Assembly: GCA_016110215.1 (NCBI GenBank)
Contig: JADWQD010000014.1
Coordinates: 992,001-1,056,000 of the forward strand
DNA length: 64,000 nt
Direction of reading: 5' to 3'
Origin: Capronia americana
Lineage: Eukaryota > Ascomycota > Eurotiomycetes > Chaetothyriales > Herpotrichiellaceae
The translations under genes were made by a program, and so were the position numbers. Below are positions 33,422 through 43,577 of the stretch, in pieces; the first letter of the stretch is position 1, and the number at the start of each line of letters is the position of its first letter. The notes under the pieces were generated by a model that saw only the letters and a list, made by a program, of their open reading frames with translations, made no database searches and was not told the DNA's origin.

Positions 33422-35246
33422 TTATTGTGCCTTCTTTTTTCGCTTGCCCGCGTTGAGAATCATCCTTCCGAGTGTTCTTGTGACGGAGCGGTAGACGTTC
33501 TGGCCCTCCAAGGTGTGCGTGATGCCGCCGAAGACCACCAAGAAGAGGATGGAGAGGACAGTGACCACCAAGAAGCAGAACCAGTACGTCTTCAGGCTGT
33601 ACTTGTCGTCAATCTCCTTGAGCTGAATGGAGAAATACCCCGTCATCAGACTGACGGGAAGAAACAAGATGGTTGCTTTGGCCAAGAGAATGGTTGTTCT
33701 TGTCAGCTTCTCAACGGCTTGAGACTCTTTCAAGGCGACCAAGTTGAAGTTCTGTGGTACAGTTAGTCCGGCAGGTCGTCTCCATTCCAAGGGGCACACT
33801 CACCATAAGCACAAGCGACTCCTTCTCCCGTATGCACTCTTCGATCTCCGTCAAGGCGTACAAACGAATCCTGTCGAACAGGCGTTCAAACCTGAAAATC
33901 GCCGAGGAGCCCAACTTGACGTTCGACCCCGAAATATCATCCAGAGGGAATTCATCCAAGTGCGGCCACTGAGACATGCTAAGGTCTCCGGAGCTGCGGA
34001 GGTTGTGTTCATGCATTAGTGTCTCCCGCGGTGACAGAGTCCCAAGCCCAAGCTTGACATCTCTTGCTGACCGCTGGCTCTGGATGACGCGTGAGACGAT
34101 GAGTTCATAGCTCTGATACATTAGCTTCAGGACCGTCAGCTGCCTGCCAACGTCGTGGACTTGCTGCACAAGCGACACCTTGGCCGCCGTGAACATTTCC
34201 TGTCGCATCACTTCCAACTTTTCCCGATAAGGGTGGTCAACGCGGGCGATCAGCTTGAACGTCGACACCCAATCGTCGAAGAGGTAGTAGAATAGAAGGC
34301 TTGCGGCTTCCTTTCGGTCATAGCCAGTTGCAGCGGTGTTCGAAGTCTCGTTCAACCACCGCACCCGAACCTGAAACAGTGCATCCTTTGCGTTGTCTTG
34401 GTTGTGCTGCTGAGAGAGATGGCGGAAGACATTAAGGACATTCCGTCGTGTTTCGAAATGTGTGCGTGGGTCAGCGCCCGCAGGACGCTCGAAGACTGAG
34501 ACAACGGTGCCATCGTCACAGATGAGCAGGGACGACCACACCCGCTGTCCAGACGGTTTACTGTGGCTCGCGGTTGCCTGACCAACGCCGTCTCTGTTGC
34601 TTGCTGCGGCTGCGTCATCGTCATCTGCAGTTGTGCCGTCGCCCTGGGGCAGGGTGTACAGGGCGTTGAAGCCAATGTAGATGTAGCGACGGCCAAAGTC
34701 CACCGAGCAGAAGTGCCACAGCCTCTGGACGACCTCGCTGAAGGTCATGCCTTCCAAGCCCGTTTCATATCTGGGCGGTGGTCGCTGCAGCGTCGGCCGG
34801 CCCGGATTGCCCTTCTCCACGTCCGTCGTCCTTGCCCTCGTCGTTTTCTCTGGCCCCGACGAAGCAGACCCTGAGCGGTCGCTGTCCGCCGCAGAAGTCG
34901 CCTGCTGTGGGATTGCGGTTGCAGCAGCAGGACATAGTAAGCCTGCAAGCCTGGGCGAAAGGTCGTAGTGCTTCGCTACAGCCTCGATAATCGGCCTCTG
35001 CTTCTCGGAGGCCCAAAAGTTGAACCACAAGGTCCGGCTCTCATCGCGGTTGTCGCCTTCTAACCACTTCAGCGCTTCTTCCTGATTGACGTCTATAGCA
35101 CATTCCGCCTTGGTACTGTTGAAGCTGACGAGGAAGTTTTCTGTCCTCGGCTGTTGCAGGACAGTTTTGCATGCGGTGAATGCGGCAATCTCGTCGAGAT
35201 CATAGACCTCGTTGCTAGGCGGATTCGGATTCGTCTGCTGAGCCAT
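33422..35246 (-). CDS. CorA-like membrane protein (putative metal-ion transporter)
   Basis: There are two exons, 35246-33804 and 33751-33422, with a 52 bp phase-0 intron, encoding 590 residues. The large N-terminal cytosolic region has low-complexity insertions around residues 115-160. It then continues as a helical domain (YYLFDDWVSTFKLIARVDHPY, EIEECIREKESLVLM). The C-terminus has two membrane spans: TRTTILLAKATILFLPVSLMTGYFSIQ and TYWFCFLVVTVLSILFLVVFGG. This is the layout of CorA Mg2+ channels. The usual Gly-Met-Asn signature at the end of the first span is replaced by M-T-G-Y-F, as in many fungal CorA-like proteins, so magnesium transport is not assured. Confidence 0.85.
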
Positions 35247-36211
35247 TGCACGTAATAATCAAGCCGAATGTGTAGATAAACCACACATGCAGCTCCTGAA
35301 AGGTGCAAGGCTCAAGGTCGAGTTGGGAAATGGCCTTTACGGAGTAGGCAGAAAAGGCAAATGACCCCTGCTGGTCAGGCGCCTTGAAGGCATGCGGCTG
35401 GTCACACGGCGGCTCAGCCACGAACGCCGCCAGGAGGGACTGGGCTTAGGCTTCTTTGTGTGGGGGCTTAAGCGATACGAAATGTCTCGGGGCGAAGACA
35501 GATATCCAGGGCCCGACCAGGTACGGAGTATCAAGCCTGGGATCAGAGAATAGGGGCAAGACGGTTTAGCGCTTCATCCGCCATGCCCGCCAATCATTCT
35601 GGAAGCCCTCAACCCCTGGAAACGGTTGGACCAGGCAGCGAATCGACCAAGAAGTTACCGCCCATAAAGAAGTCTAGCAGCAGCACAGGTAGGCACAGCG
35701 GCTCCCTATGCAGATGCCACGATTCGCAGTCGTTGCATCAGGTGCAGCATACAGGTTGAATTCAAAATGTCGAAAGAACATTTCCCTAGGTCAAGCAGAC
35801 CGATTCTTACTTTGACCACTCATCATTAGGTTCGGCGCGTGCCTGAACTCCCTCCGTCTGAGACGGGACTACCATATGCATAAGACCAAGGCCAGGCTCT
35901 CAATGCACATAAGGGTCCGCTCAGACCATTTTCCCCAACTGCAGCTTCAAGATTTGCCCCGCCGGCTTAACCGTGGCGAGCTGGAGAGGTCCATGTCTAC
36001 CCAGTCACGTCATCAAGTGAACGATTTAATCTATTGCGGCTCTGAAACTGAGTCGTCAAGTGCGGAGTAGAAGGAATGGTGGCATAAAACCCTTCTGGGC
36101 GAGCTGGGCCAGAAAAATATTGTATCCCAGCATTAACAGCGGGCAACACACTCTAGGACTGCCCCCTTGTGGAACGGGCTGACCTGGAAAGCCTATCGAG
36201 TCGAGCCTCTG
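35247..36211. promoter_or_regulatory. Divergent region upstream of CorA-like and fructosamine-kinase-like genes
   Basis: About 965 bp. An ATG at 35583 opens a 35-codon segment (MPANHSGSPQPLETVG...) ending at a good donor site at 35689 (ACAG|GTAGGC). It could be a first exon, but I found no acceptor joining it in frame to the kinase-like gene, so it is left unassigned. Confidence 0.4.
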
Positions 36212-37381
36212 ATGGAAGCCCTCAAAGACGTCAAAGAGTTGGGTCCAGACGTTGTAGGAAACATATTCATAGACGAGGCCGTTTTGGAAGGTCAATTCCC
36301 TGCCCCCCAGATTGCTGAGGAAGAAGACTTACATTTAGTAGCCTTTCCAAGGAATTCTCGCCTTGTCGACGCCTTCACGTACGGCACCGTAGCCTGGACG
36401 GGAGCACTCAAGATCTCAATCGAGCTGGAAGATGGTCAAACCCAATCCTATTTCCTCAAGGTACGCATGTACGGGCTGTTTTGAGGCTATTTGCGTATGC
36501 TGAGGGTGCCCCACTAGTATTCATCAGAAGATCAAGGCAGGATGATGGAGGGAGAATATAACTCCATGAAGGAGATCCATCAATATCTGCCCATGTTTGC
36601 GCCAAAACCAATCGCCTGGGGGAAGTTTAAGCGGACACCAATGCCCACGTACTTCTTTCTTGCCGAATTCGTCGACATGTCCACGGGTGCACCTGATCCT
36701 GCCACTTTTGCTCTGCGCTTGTCTCAACTGCATGGAAAGAGCAAGTCTCCTACTGGCAAATTTGGGTTCCATGTCACCACCTGCCACGGGCCCAACTGGC
36801 AAGACACACGATGGCATCACAGCTGGTGCTTCTACTATACCCGGCTGCTGACACAATTCTTCGAAAGAGAAATCCAGCACAACGGCCATAATGATGAGTA
36901 CGAAAGAGAGTTCCAGGTCTTGAAGTCGAAGACAATTCCGCGAGTCCTTGAACCCTTGCAATCTGATGGCCGGATGTTGGAGCCGTGTCTCGTTCATGGA
37001 GACTTGTGGGAAGAGAACTGTGGGACGAAGCTTGACACTGGGGAGCCCGTCGTGTTTGATGCAGCGGCCATGTATGCGCACAGCGAGTTCGAACTGGGTA
37101 TGTGGCGACGAGAGGTCGTCCGCTTCGGGAAAACACACATGCGGCACTATCACAAACTCGTGGCACCAAGCGAGCCACGGGGCCAGTGGGATGATCGGAA
37201 TCGGCTGTACTCGATCAAATTCGACCTTGGACATTCCATTGCGCATCCAGAGACGGCCGAGAGCCAACGTCACCTGTAAGTGATCAGCCCTGGGTTTTCG
37301 ATGAGTTGATTTGCCAATGACATTCGTAGCATCATCGACAACATGCGGTTCCTGAATGAGAAGTATGGCGCTTACGAATGA
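36212..37381 (+). CDS. Fructosamine kinase/aminoglycoside phosphotransferase-like protein
   Basis: Three exons: 36212-36460, 36518-37275 and 37330-37381, encoding 352 residues if translation starts at the first ATG in frame (MEALKDVKELGPDVVG). The frame is open upstream without ATG, so a further 5' exon cannot be excluded. The family (Fructosamin_kin) phosphorylates ketoamines on glycated proteins; many fungal members have unknown substrates. Visible features are YFLKYSSEDQGRMMEGEYNSM (first junction, nucleotide-binding Lys and helix Glu), YFFLAEFVDM as hinge, HGKSKSPTGKFGFH, the catalytic loop CLVHGDLWEENCG (Asp and Asn), and VFDAAAMYAHSEFELGMW as the metal-binding Asp segment. A short last exon gives the terminal helix MRFLNEKYGAYE. 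Confidence 0.88.
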
Positions 37382-37429
37382 AAGCATCATGCCGGCTTTG
37401 ATATCGTGTCCGACTTTCTCTGTTGGGCC

Positions 37430-39064
37430 TCATGCTTGATTCTCGTTAGGCGTCTTGGAGTCAATCCTGACAATAACGGCTTCTTGAGCAGCCGGCCCTG
37501 CTTTGGCAAGCCGCCAATCCCACCCTTTCTGCCTCTCAATCCACAGAAAGGGTACAGTAGAATAGCACAATGCCGCAATGAATGTGAACGTCCAACCCGG
37601 TCCGATGGCATCAAATAGTAACTGCAGCACAGACACCCCTGTGGCAGCGAGAAGGCATCTTGTCACACTTACTGCTGCACTCGCCGTGGCTGGCTGCTTG
37701 GGGTGCAGATCAACAACAAGCGTATTCAGTACATTGAAAATGCCCGTGACGGCCAGACCAATGATGAACTGCATCGCCAGTGGAGCAGCCAGGTGCGTCT
37801 TCGCTTCAAGGGTCCAACCGTATCCCAAAGTCGCCGTCGAAGACAAGAAGATGTAAATCCAGACGGATCTGAGACGGGCCTTCTCAATGGGAGAGGCGAG
37901 GATCGCATCACCTTTGACCCGGTCTATGCTGAGGTTGTGATCACGAGCCGTGGCGCGATAGTCGTAGTCCGCAATCCTACCGACACCGTAGGAAGCGAGG
38001 GCGCAGGATGTGCCAAACGCCAGATAGCAGAACCCAACGTGCAACGAGGACAACTGATAGGTCTTTTGGAGTAAAGGTGCAAGTGACGCCTGGACACACG
38101 AGTACTTCATGTAGAAGACACCGTTGGAGAGCAACAAAATGAGGGTAGGGCCTTCGAGCAGTAGGCGTAAGCAGGGTGAAAGGGACGGTACACGGAGCCG
38201 GGGCCTGTTCATCCTCTGGTCGTCTGGTTGTGTTGCGGTTTCATGGGCACGAGTGCCTCTCAGCCTCTGGAGTAATGTCTGATTGATGCCCGTAGCATGC
38301 AGGCATCCGTTGCCAACAAGCTTGCGCGAAGTTTCTGGTAAGAGGAATAATAACAGGATAAACACTGCGCCCGACAGTATGGCAAGGCACCAGAAAATCC
38401 ACTTCCATCCAGCCTTTTCAGCCAGTATTCCTCCCAGCACCGGCCCCAGACTCGGTGCAGAATTGAAGCCAACATGTGCGATGCCGACATATCCTCCTCG
38501 CTCGTGCGGTGCGGCAATGTCGCTAACCACACCATAGGCCAGAGCAATTGTACCGGAGCTCCCGGCACTCTGGACCATCCGCAGTGCTAGAAGAGCCCCG
38601 TATGAGTTCTGAACTGCCAAGCCCACGCTCGCGACATTGTAGATCACAAACACTGCCAGATAGACAGGGCGACGGCCAATGTGTTCCGAGATCTCCCCAA
38701 AGACTGACGGGACAATGCCCTGCACTACCAAATACATGGTTACGGTGAGGTTCATTAGTTGGATGGACACGTGGAGTGTTGAAGCTATAGAATCCAACGC
38801 AGGAAAGTAGATGAATGCACTGAACGGTGAGAAAAAGCCTGCGGCAGCGACGAGGAAGATTATCATCCGCTTTTGCGCGGGAAGGAACGTTGTATATGGG
38901 ACATTGCCAATGGCATCCTCGTCATGGTCGGGGTCTCCGTCGCCCTTGTCAGATGTGCCAGGTGCAACTTGGCTGAGAGATGGATCTATGGTTTGGTTGA
39001 CGTCGACATGTCCACTGCAATGCGCGGCTATCACTTGAGTCGGGCGCGCCGTAGGAGCTGCCAT
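37430..39064 (-). CDS. MFS transporter, DHA1 (drug:H+ antiporter) family
   Basis: A single exon of 544 residues starting at ATG 39064; the longer frame begins with GTG. After a hydrophilic ~65-residue N-terminus come about 12 membrane segments. Motifs of the DHA1 group are visible: FSAFIYFPALDSIA in span 1, GRRPVYLAVFVIYN in the loop 2-3, LRMVQSAGSSGTIALAYGVVSD in span 4 and GPVLGGILAEKAGWKWIFW in span 5 (antiporter motif C). It most resembles the yeast Qdr/Aqr/Dtr branch of exporters of weak acids, polyamines or drugs. The stop codon lies 48 bp from the end of the convergent kinase-like gene. A foldback element lies in its upstream region. Confidence 0.92.
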   Translation of the reverse strand: MAAPTARPTQVIAAHCSGHVDVNQTIDPSLSQVAPGTSDKGDGDPDHDEDAIGNVPYTTFLPAQKRMIIFLVAAAGFFSPFSAFIYFPALDSIASTLHVSIQLMNLTVTMYLVVQGIVPSVFGEISEHIGRRPVYLAVFVIYNVASVGLAVQNSYGALLALRMVQSAGSSGTIALAYGVVSDIAAPHERGGYVGIAHVGFNSAPSLGPVLGGILAEKAGWKWIFWCLAILSGAVFILLLFLLPETSRKLVGNGCLHATGINQTLLQRLRGTRAHETATQPDDQRMNRPRLRVPSLSPCLRLLLEGPTLILLLSNGVFYMKYSCVQASLAPLLQKTYQLSSLHVGFCYLAFGTSCALASYGVGRIADYDYRATARDHNLSIDRVKGDAILASPIEKARLRSVWIYIFLSSTATLGYGWTLEAKTHLAAPLAMQFIIGLAVTGIFNVLNTLVVDLHPKQPATASAAVSVTRCLLAATGVSVLQLLFDAIGPGWTFTFIAALCYSTVPFLWIERQKGWDWRLAKAGPAAQEAVIVRIDSKTPNENQA

Positions 39065-39182
39065 GGGCACTGTAGGACAAATGGTTCAGCTCACCGCAGC
39101 AGTTACTGAAAGCCATTCTGATCTCATAATTGAGAACGACATTGCGAGAGGGAACTGAGAACAAAGAACGCCACAAAATATC

Positions 39183-39512
39183 TACGCTAACGTCTTGGCA
39201 ACTGTCCTGATTGGTACACGAAAGAGCAGTCACGCGTGTATCGTGTCACGTGCATACCCTTTGGGTGTTCATGAGTGAAAACAACGACATTCCAGGTACC
39301 CATGCCTTCATCAACTCGATGATTCATCTTTTTAGCATGCTCTAAAGGTGACTTAGAGCCTTTATGCTCTGCGAATTTTTCTTCTAGTGTGCCGCGCAGA
39401 ACCTAGTCACTTCCGGAACTCAGCTTTTCTACCCAAAGGGATAACACGTGACAAAAGCATGTGACTGCTCTCTTTGGGTACCAATCAAAACAGTTGCCAA
39501 GACGTTAGCGTG
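39183..39512. repeat. Foldback (inverted-repeat) element, MITE-like
   Basis: The left arm 39183-39266 and the right arm 39431-39512 are inverse copies of about 83 bp with roughly 85% identity by eye. The first ~20 bases (ACGCTAACGTCTTGGCAACT) are identical. Both arms contain TTGATTGGTAC-like sequence, AGAGCAGTCAC, a CACGTG box (39247-39252 and 39445-39450) and CCCTTTGGGT at the inner end. The spacer is about 164 bp and includes a smaller hairpin-like stretch near 39337-39375. No transposase frame is present and no clear target-site duplication was found. Confidence 0.8.
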
Positions 39513-39561
39513 AACCTTCTTGTCAGTAATACCTACGACGCTACCGAGTACACTCCGCAGG

Positions 39562-39612
39562 ACAGCAACAGCAACAGCAACAGCAACAGCCACTGCAACA
39601 GCAACAGCCACT

Positions 39613-39668
<56 letters not shown>
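39562..39668. repeat. (ACAGCA)n hexanucleotide microsatellite
   Basis: About 18 copies of a CAG/CAA hexanucleotide are interrupted twice by a CCACTG variant unit near 39590 and 39608. All three plus frames and some minus frames are open through it, giving artefactual poly-(Thr-Ala), poly-(Ser-Asn) or poly-Cys peptides. I do not treat it as coding. Confidence 0.95.
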
Positions 39669-39669
<1 letters not shown>

Positions 39670-40154
39670 TTCAACTGTATAATCTCCTCCCCAAGCACGT
39701 CTTAAAAGGTCGTCCCAATCTGCACCGCAAAAGGGTTGCTCTTCGTGCAATACTTCAGACCACTACAGCTATCTAAGAGGCCGAGTACCTGCTGGGTGAT
39801 CTGCATCCGTAGGTGACTCCCTACGCAATATTTTAGCTTCGAACCGTACGATATCACAGGTAAAAAAAGTTAAATACAGCGAACTGCCCTGTGCGTACCT
39901 TATGTACCCCGCGTTTTCCGTCTCAACATATTGTTAGGCCTTTGGGCAGCCATGACCCACACTACAGCAGTATTTATTCGACAGTCGGACCTCAGTCACT
40001 CTTCGTCCTCTGACACAGCACTACACCGCAGGACACGATACGTCAACAATATCGAACTGTCTTCCTCTGAGAGAATAAGTACACCTTCGTATCATCCTCC
40101 TTCATTTGCTTTTTCCACTTTATAAAAGTCAGCTCCTGAAATAATTCCGCCCTC

Positions 40155-40687
40155 ATGGAGACAATAATTCCTAAGCATCAAGACTGCGAGGATTCCGAGT
40201 GCGACGTCGAGAAACACCTTCTACAAGTCGACGATAGAGGTGTGGATCGCGAATCACTCTCACAGGTTTTTCTCCCTCCTTTCCCCTCTTTCAAGCTTAC
40301 CACTAATACAAGAAAAAGGCAACGACGCCTGCTCGGCACGTGTCATCCCGACTCTTTCTACGTTTCCTCCATGGTGTCCAAAACGCAATTTGGCTCCTCC
40401 CGTGGATCGTTGGCGGCATTTACATCTTGAACCCCAGCCCGGTATGCGGCAATGATTTCAAGTGCCAGCTGGCAATTGGGTTGGTCGGAGGATTCTTTTC
40501 TTGGAATGGGGCCATCGCATGGAACACAATCGTGGATGGATTCCGCATACGCGATGAAAAGTGTCGTTCGTTAATTCGACAAATTGTCGGCATTCTCTGG
40601 GCATACTGCTGTGGCATCCTGTATTCCGTATACTTCGCTGCCCTTTATAAGAAGGAGTACAGTGCTCCAAAGGGCTATCAGGCATAG
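40155..40687 (+). CDS. Small multispanning membrane protein, function unknown
   Basis: Two exons, 40155-40265 and 40313-40687, with a 47 bp phase-0 intron (CAG|GTTTTT ... ACAAG|AAA), encode 161 residues. The N-terminus METIIPKHQDCEDSECDVEK is acidic and cytosolic in character. The second exon has three hydrophobic stretches: NAIWLLPWIVGGIYIL, LAIGLVGGFFSWNGAIAW and IVGILWAYCCGILYSVYFAAL. It ends with a short basic tail. I do not recognise the family. The in-frame splice and well-formed membrane segments support a real gene. Confidence 0.6.
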
Positions 40688-40801
40688 AGCTCCAGTCTAC
40701 AGCATATTCCGCACTGACACGGAGTAGTGCCTGGCCTGCTTTATCCGAATAGGCACTACGTACGTACTTCTTCGCGTACCCCTTCATCTTGTTCATCATC
40801 G

Positions 40802-41446
40802 TCATCTTCTTCTTCGTCGGCTCCGACTTCGATTTCGACTCCGACTCCGACTCCGACTACAGCTGCCCGGTCTTCCCGGCCCATCCAGTAAATTCCTCGC
40901 TCCCCGGATCGCCAGCGCCGTCACCGACGCGGCAAGCGCCCCTTTGATAAAGCCATCACCGCCGGTCTTTCTTCCCCGCGCGAGGGACTGAGATCGACTT
41001 GATGTGCGACGGCTACGTGTCTGGCTCTGACCCCAGTTTCGACTTCGACTTCGACTCCCGCTCCGACTGCGACTCCGACTCCCGCTCCGACTGCGACTCC
41101 GACTCCGACCGTGCAGCCGACTTCTCGGCGGCGGCGACCGCGGCGTCGACGACGACAGCAGTGCACCCCTAGCGCCGCGGCCGTTGCTGCCCGAGGAACT
41201 CTCGTCTTCCTCCCATACGCCTCTGATTGGCGATCGAGGCCCGCCGCGTCGTCCGGCGTCGAAACGAACCGACTCCTCTTGCACGAAGCGTACCGTCGAT
41301 CTTGATCGCGAGCGCGGTCTTCTTGGCCTCGAGCGCCTCCGCTCGTAGGACCTCCGGAGCCGGGGATTCGCTTCGTAAAAGGGATGTGGGAATCGCGTGT
41401 CTCGGAAGAGGGATCCACGTATTGGGGATGGACTATGACGGGGCAT
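40802..41446 (-). CDS. Arg/Ser-repeat protein, function unknown
   Basis: A single ATG-initiated frame of 214 codons on the minus strand. The N-terminus MPRHSPSPIRGSLFRDTRF is followed by Arg-rich segments. There is a long run of Ser-Arg dipeptides (about residues 117-150), encoded by an imperfect CGACTC-type repeat near 41040-41110. A short alanine/glycine-rich hydrophobic helix (IKGALAASVTALAIRG) precedes a second Ser-Arg tail. RS-rich tails occur in splicing factors, but no RNA-binding domain is present, so no role is assigned. Because the repeats keep several frames open, a chance frame or missed upstream exon is possible. Confidence 0.5.
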   Translation of the reverse strand: MPRHSPSPIRGSLFRDTRFPHPFYEANPRLRRSYERRRSRPRRPRSRSRSTVRFVQEESVRFDAGRRGGPRSPIRGVWEEDESSSGSNGRGARGALLSSSTPRSPPPRSRLHGRSRSRSRSGSRSRSRSGSRSRSRNWGQSQTRSRRTSSRSQSLARGRKTGGDGFIKGALAASVTALAIRGARNLLDGPGRPGSCSRSRSRSRNRSRSRRRRR

Positions 41447-42127
41447 TGGCGTCGGGGGAGGTGATCGGGAACGAGGGACGGGGCCACGAGTCCGGACGAC
41501 GAGTTCTTCTTCAACGCGGCGACGGCCGTTCGGGTAATGGGTCGTGGTGTTGATGTATGTTGTTTGCTAACTGCCGCGTCAGTGGACCGAGAGAGAGACA
41601 TGTACAGTACTGGGAGCGAAGTGGAATGGGCACTGACGCGTGTTCGGCGGGTAGACATGTCTAATGAATGTGGATCCTTCAGGATAGGTAAGTGTCTTGA
41701 TGTTGGGACCTTGTATCAGGAAGATGTCGATTTTGTTGTCTGAATCGGATGTGTGAGGGGGGAAAATGGAGGCGGACCAGTTTAAGTACTCCTTGCTTAG
41801 AGAATCACCAGATTTTCTGTCATAGCTGGGTGCTAAGGCGGTGACGATCGAACCGTGATGAGACAGGGCTTCGTGATGGCAAGGTCTGTGTCGAGCGTGG
41901 AAGTTCGTAACTCAAGTGACTTTCAGAGGCAACGCTGTGACATGACAACGGGAAGGGATCATCACCACGAGGAAGTAGTGCTCGACGTTGAGGGAGGTGG
42001 ATGTGCAGCAAAAAGCAAAAGACAAGGCCGTCGCGTGCGGGTGATGATTATTTTGCAGACATGATTTCTCGACTTGAGCGACCTTAGTCTCAGCGTTGGC
42101 TGCCACTAACCATCGAAGGCGGTTCAC
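41447..42127. other. Intergenic region
   Basis: This lies between two minus-strand genes. Several short frames are present on both strands; none has recognisable content. Confidence 0.45.
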
Positions 42128-42889
42128 TCATCCTTCATCTTCGTAAGACGCAACTCCGCTCCATCGCTTGAAGCAGCACAAGCAGCAGCTGATACACTTC
42201 GTGAGTATGCTCAGCATCCGCACGCAGATCGAGCGCACGTTCCATCCCCACGCCCGCTTCTTCGCTGTCACTTGAGGACTGGGCATTGCATAAAGCAGCG
42301 GCATCCATTCGGTGTCTTGGGAGCTTGACGACGACGCTGGCGGACGCAGATCCGGGCTCGGCATAGAGATTTGCGGTGGTGGTTCAGCTGTGTCGCGCCA
42401 CTCCGTATTGATCGATGACAGTGAAGTAAACGAGGGCCCAGACGACGTGACGGAGGACGATCGCCGATTCGTCGTCTTTATGTGACGAGTCACCGTCGAC
42501 TGCCACGGATCGGGTCCTGTTTCTCCTGACTGGGACGAGAGAGCACAGGTGGAAAGGAGTTCGAGCGATTCATTATACCCAGGGTGGATGGTGGGCAGTG
42601 AACAATAGGCCGAGCCAGAGTGGTCGGAAGATATGGAGGATCGTGACCTCTTGCTCGCCAACGGTAGTGGGAGGATGGGCGCTTGTCGACGAGTAGTCGC
42701 GATTGCAGGCTGGGACGACTGGTTGTCCGGATCCGATTCAACAGCAGGACTACTTTCTGGATCCATTCGCGATGCTGGCCGTTGAGGACGGAAGCCCTCC
42801 TCCGAAAGAATCGTGTAGAGGCCCGGCTGCTTCCCGGTAGCCGTTGGAGTGCCTTGGGCTGATGCCAGATCCGTCGGTTGTGTCATCAT
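42128..42889 (-). CDS. Hypothetical Ser/Pro-rich protein with Cys-cluster tail
   Basis: ATG at 42889 (or 42886) opens 253 codons beginning MMTQPTDLASAQGT. Most of the protein is Ser/Thr/Pro rich and probably disordered. Near the C-terminus a hydrophobic amphipathic segment, SICVRMLSILTKCISCCLCC, leads into FKRWSGVASYEDEG. The five-cysteine cluster next to basic residues could be a lipid-modified membrane anchor; that is inference. I do not recognise the family. Confidence 0.5.
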   Translation of the reverse strand: MMTQPTDLASAQGTPTATGKQPGLYTILSEEGFRPQRPASRMDPESSPAVESDPDNQSSQPAIATTRRQAPILPLPLASKRSRSSISSDHSGSAYCSLPTIHPGYNESLELLSTCALSSQSGETGPDPWQSTVTRHIKTTNRRSSSVTSSGPSFTSLSSINTEWRDTAEPPPQISMPSPDLRPPASSSSSQDTEWMPLLYAMPSPQVTAKKRAWGWNVRSICVRMLSILTKCISCCLCCFKRWSGVASYEDEG

Positions 42890-43577
42890 GTCAATGAGCC
42901 GCAAATTTAGGATATACAGGGGTGGATGGACAGCTGAATGTGGGGTGGTGGCAGTAGGAAGGCGGAGATTTGAGTGAGAACATGTGGGAGGATGGACTGG
43001 GACAAACAGGAGCCATTAAGAAGAGCTGGGAGATCTGTTTGTAAATGCTTCATTCTGAGCAATGGTGCTTTGTTCATCACCTGTATTCGTGCCGACCGAC
43101 GTAGCCATCATCAAAGGAGATGAACAGCGTTTGGTAAACACAGCCGTTTGACTGTTGGGATTACTTCTCGCGCTGACCCTTCTGACAAGGACTGGTTTGC
43201 CAGAGCGCCTCTTGGCCGTGAAGTCCTTGTTGTCCTCCTTGCTGTCCTCGGCAATGATGTGGCTCGCCATTTAATGGCGCCTTCAGCGCAGATTGCTTCA
43301 ATACCAGCTCAATAGCCGATCTAGCAGGGAGAGAGGGATGACTTCCCGACTTTCCTCCAGGCGTCGTCAGCACCTGAAGAAACTTGTTCTTCGCGTGATC
43401 CTGTCCCTGCGACGGCATGCTGTCTGCATCCGCTCCTTTCCTCAAACGTCATTGTGCGACTTTGCGCCTTGTTTGTCTCATTGCCAGAGCAATCATGTGG
43501 CCTGTGGACAATGTTCCAGCAAAGCTCATCTTGGGGTATTCCAAACGCAAATGAATAATGCGTAAAAGGTTGTCCAC
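42890..43577. other. Intergenic region with two overlapping minus-strand small frames
   Basis: A frame at 43445-43161 and an ATG frame at 43270-43016 (84 codons, MASHIIAEDSKEDNKD...) overlap on the minus strand in different phases. Together they could represent a small gene with an unrecognised intron or frameshift. I see no conserved motif and do not call it. Confidence 0.35.

Larger units (their letters stand above)
39065..40154. promoter_or_regulatory. Divergent promoter region carrying foldback element and microsatellite
   Basis: This 1.1 kb lies between the MFS gene (-) and the small membrane protein gene (+). It contains the inverted repeat 39183-39512 and the hexanucleotide repeat 39562-39668, both listed separately. 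The remaining sequence shows no gene. Confidence 0.5.

Noticed and set aside
39429..39776. Open frames of poly-(Thr-Ala), poly-(Ser-Asn) and poly-Cys around the hexanucleotide repeat
   Set aside because: All are forced by the microsatellite; multiple frames and both strands are open at once.
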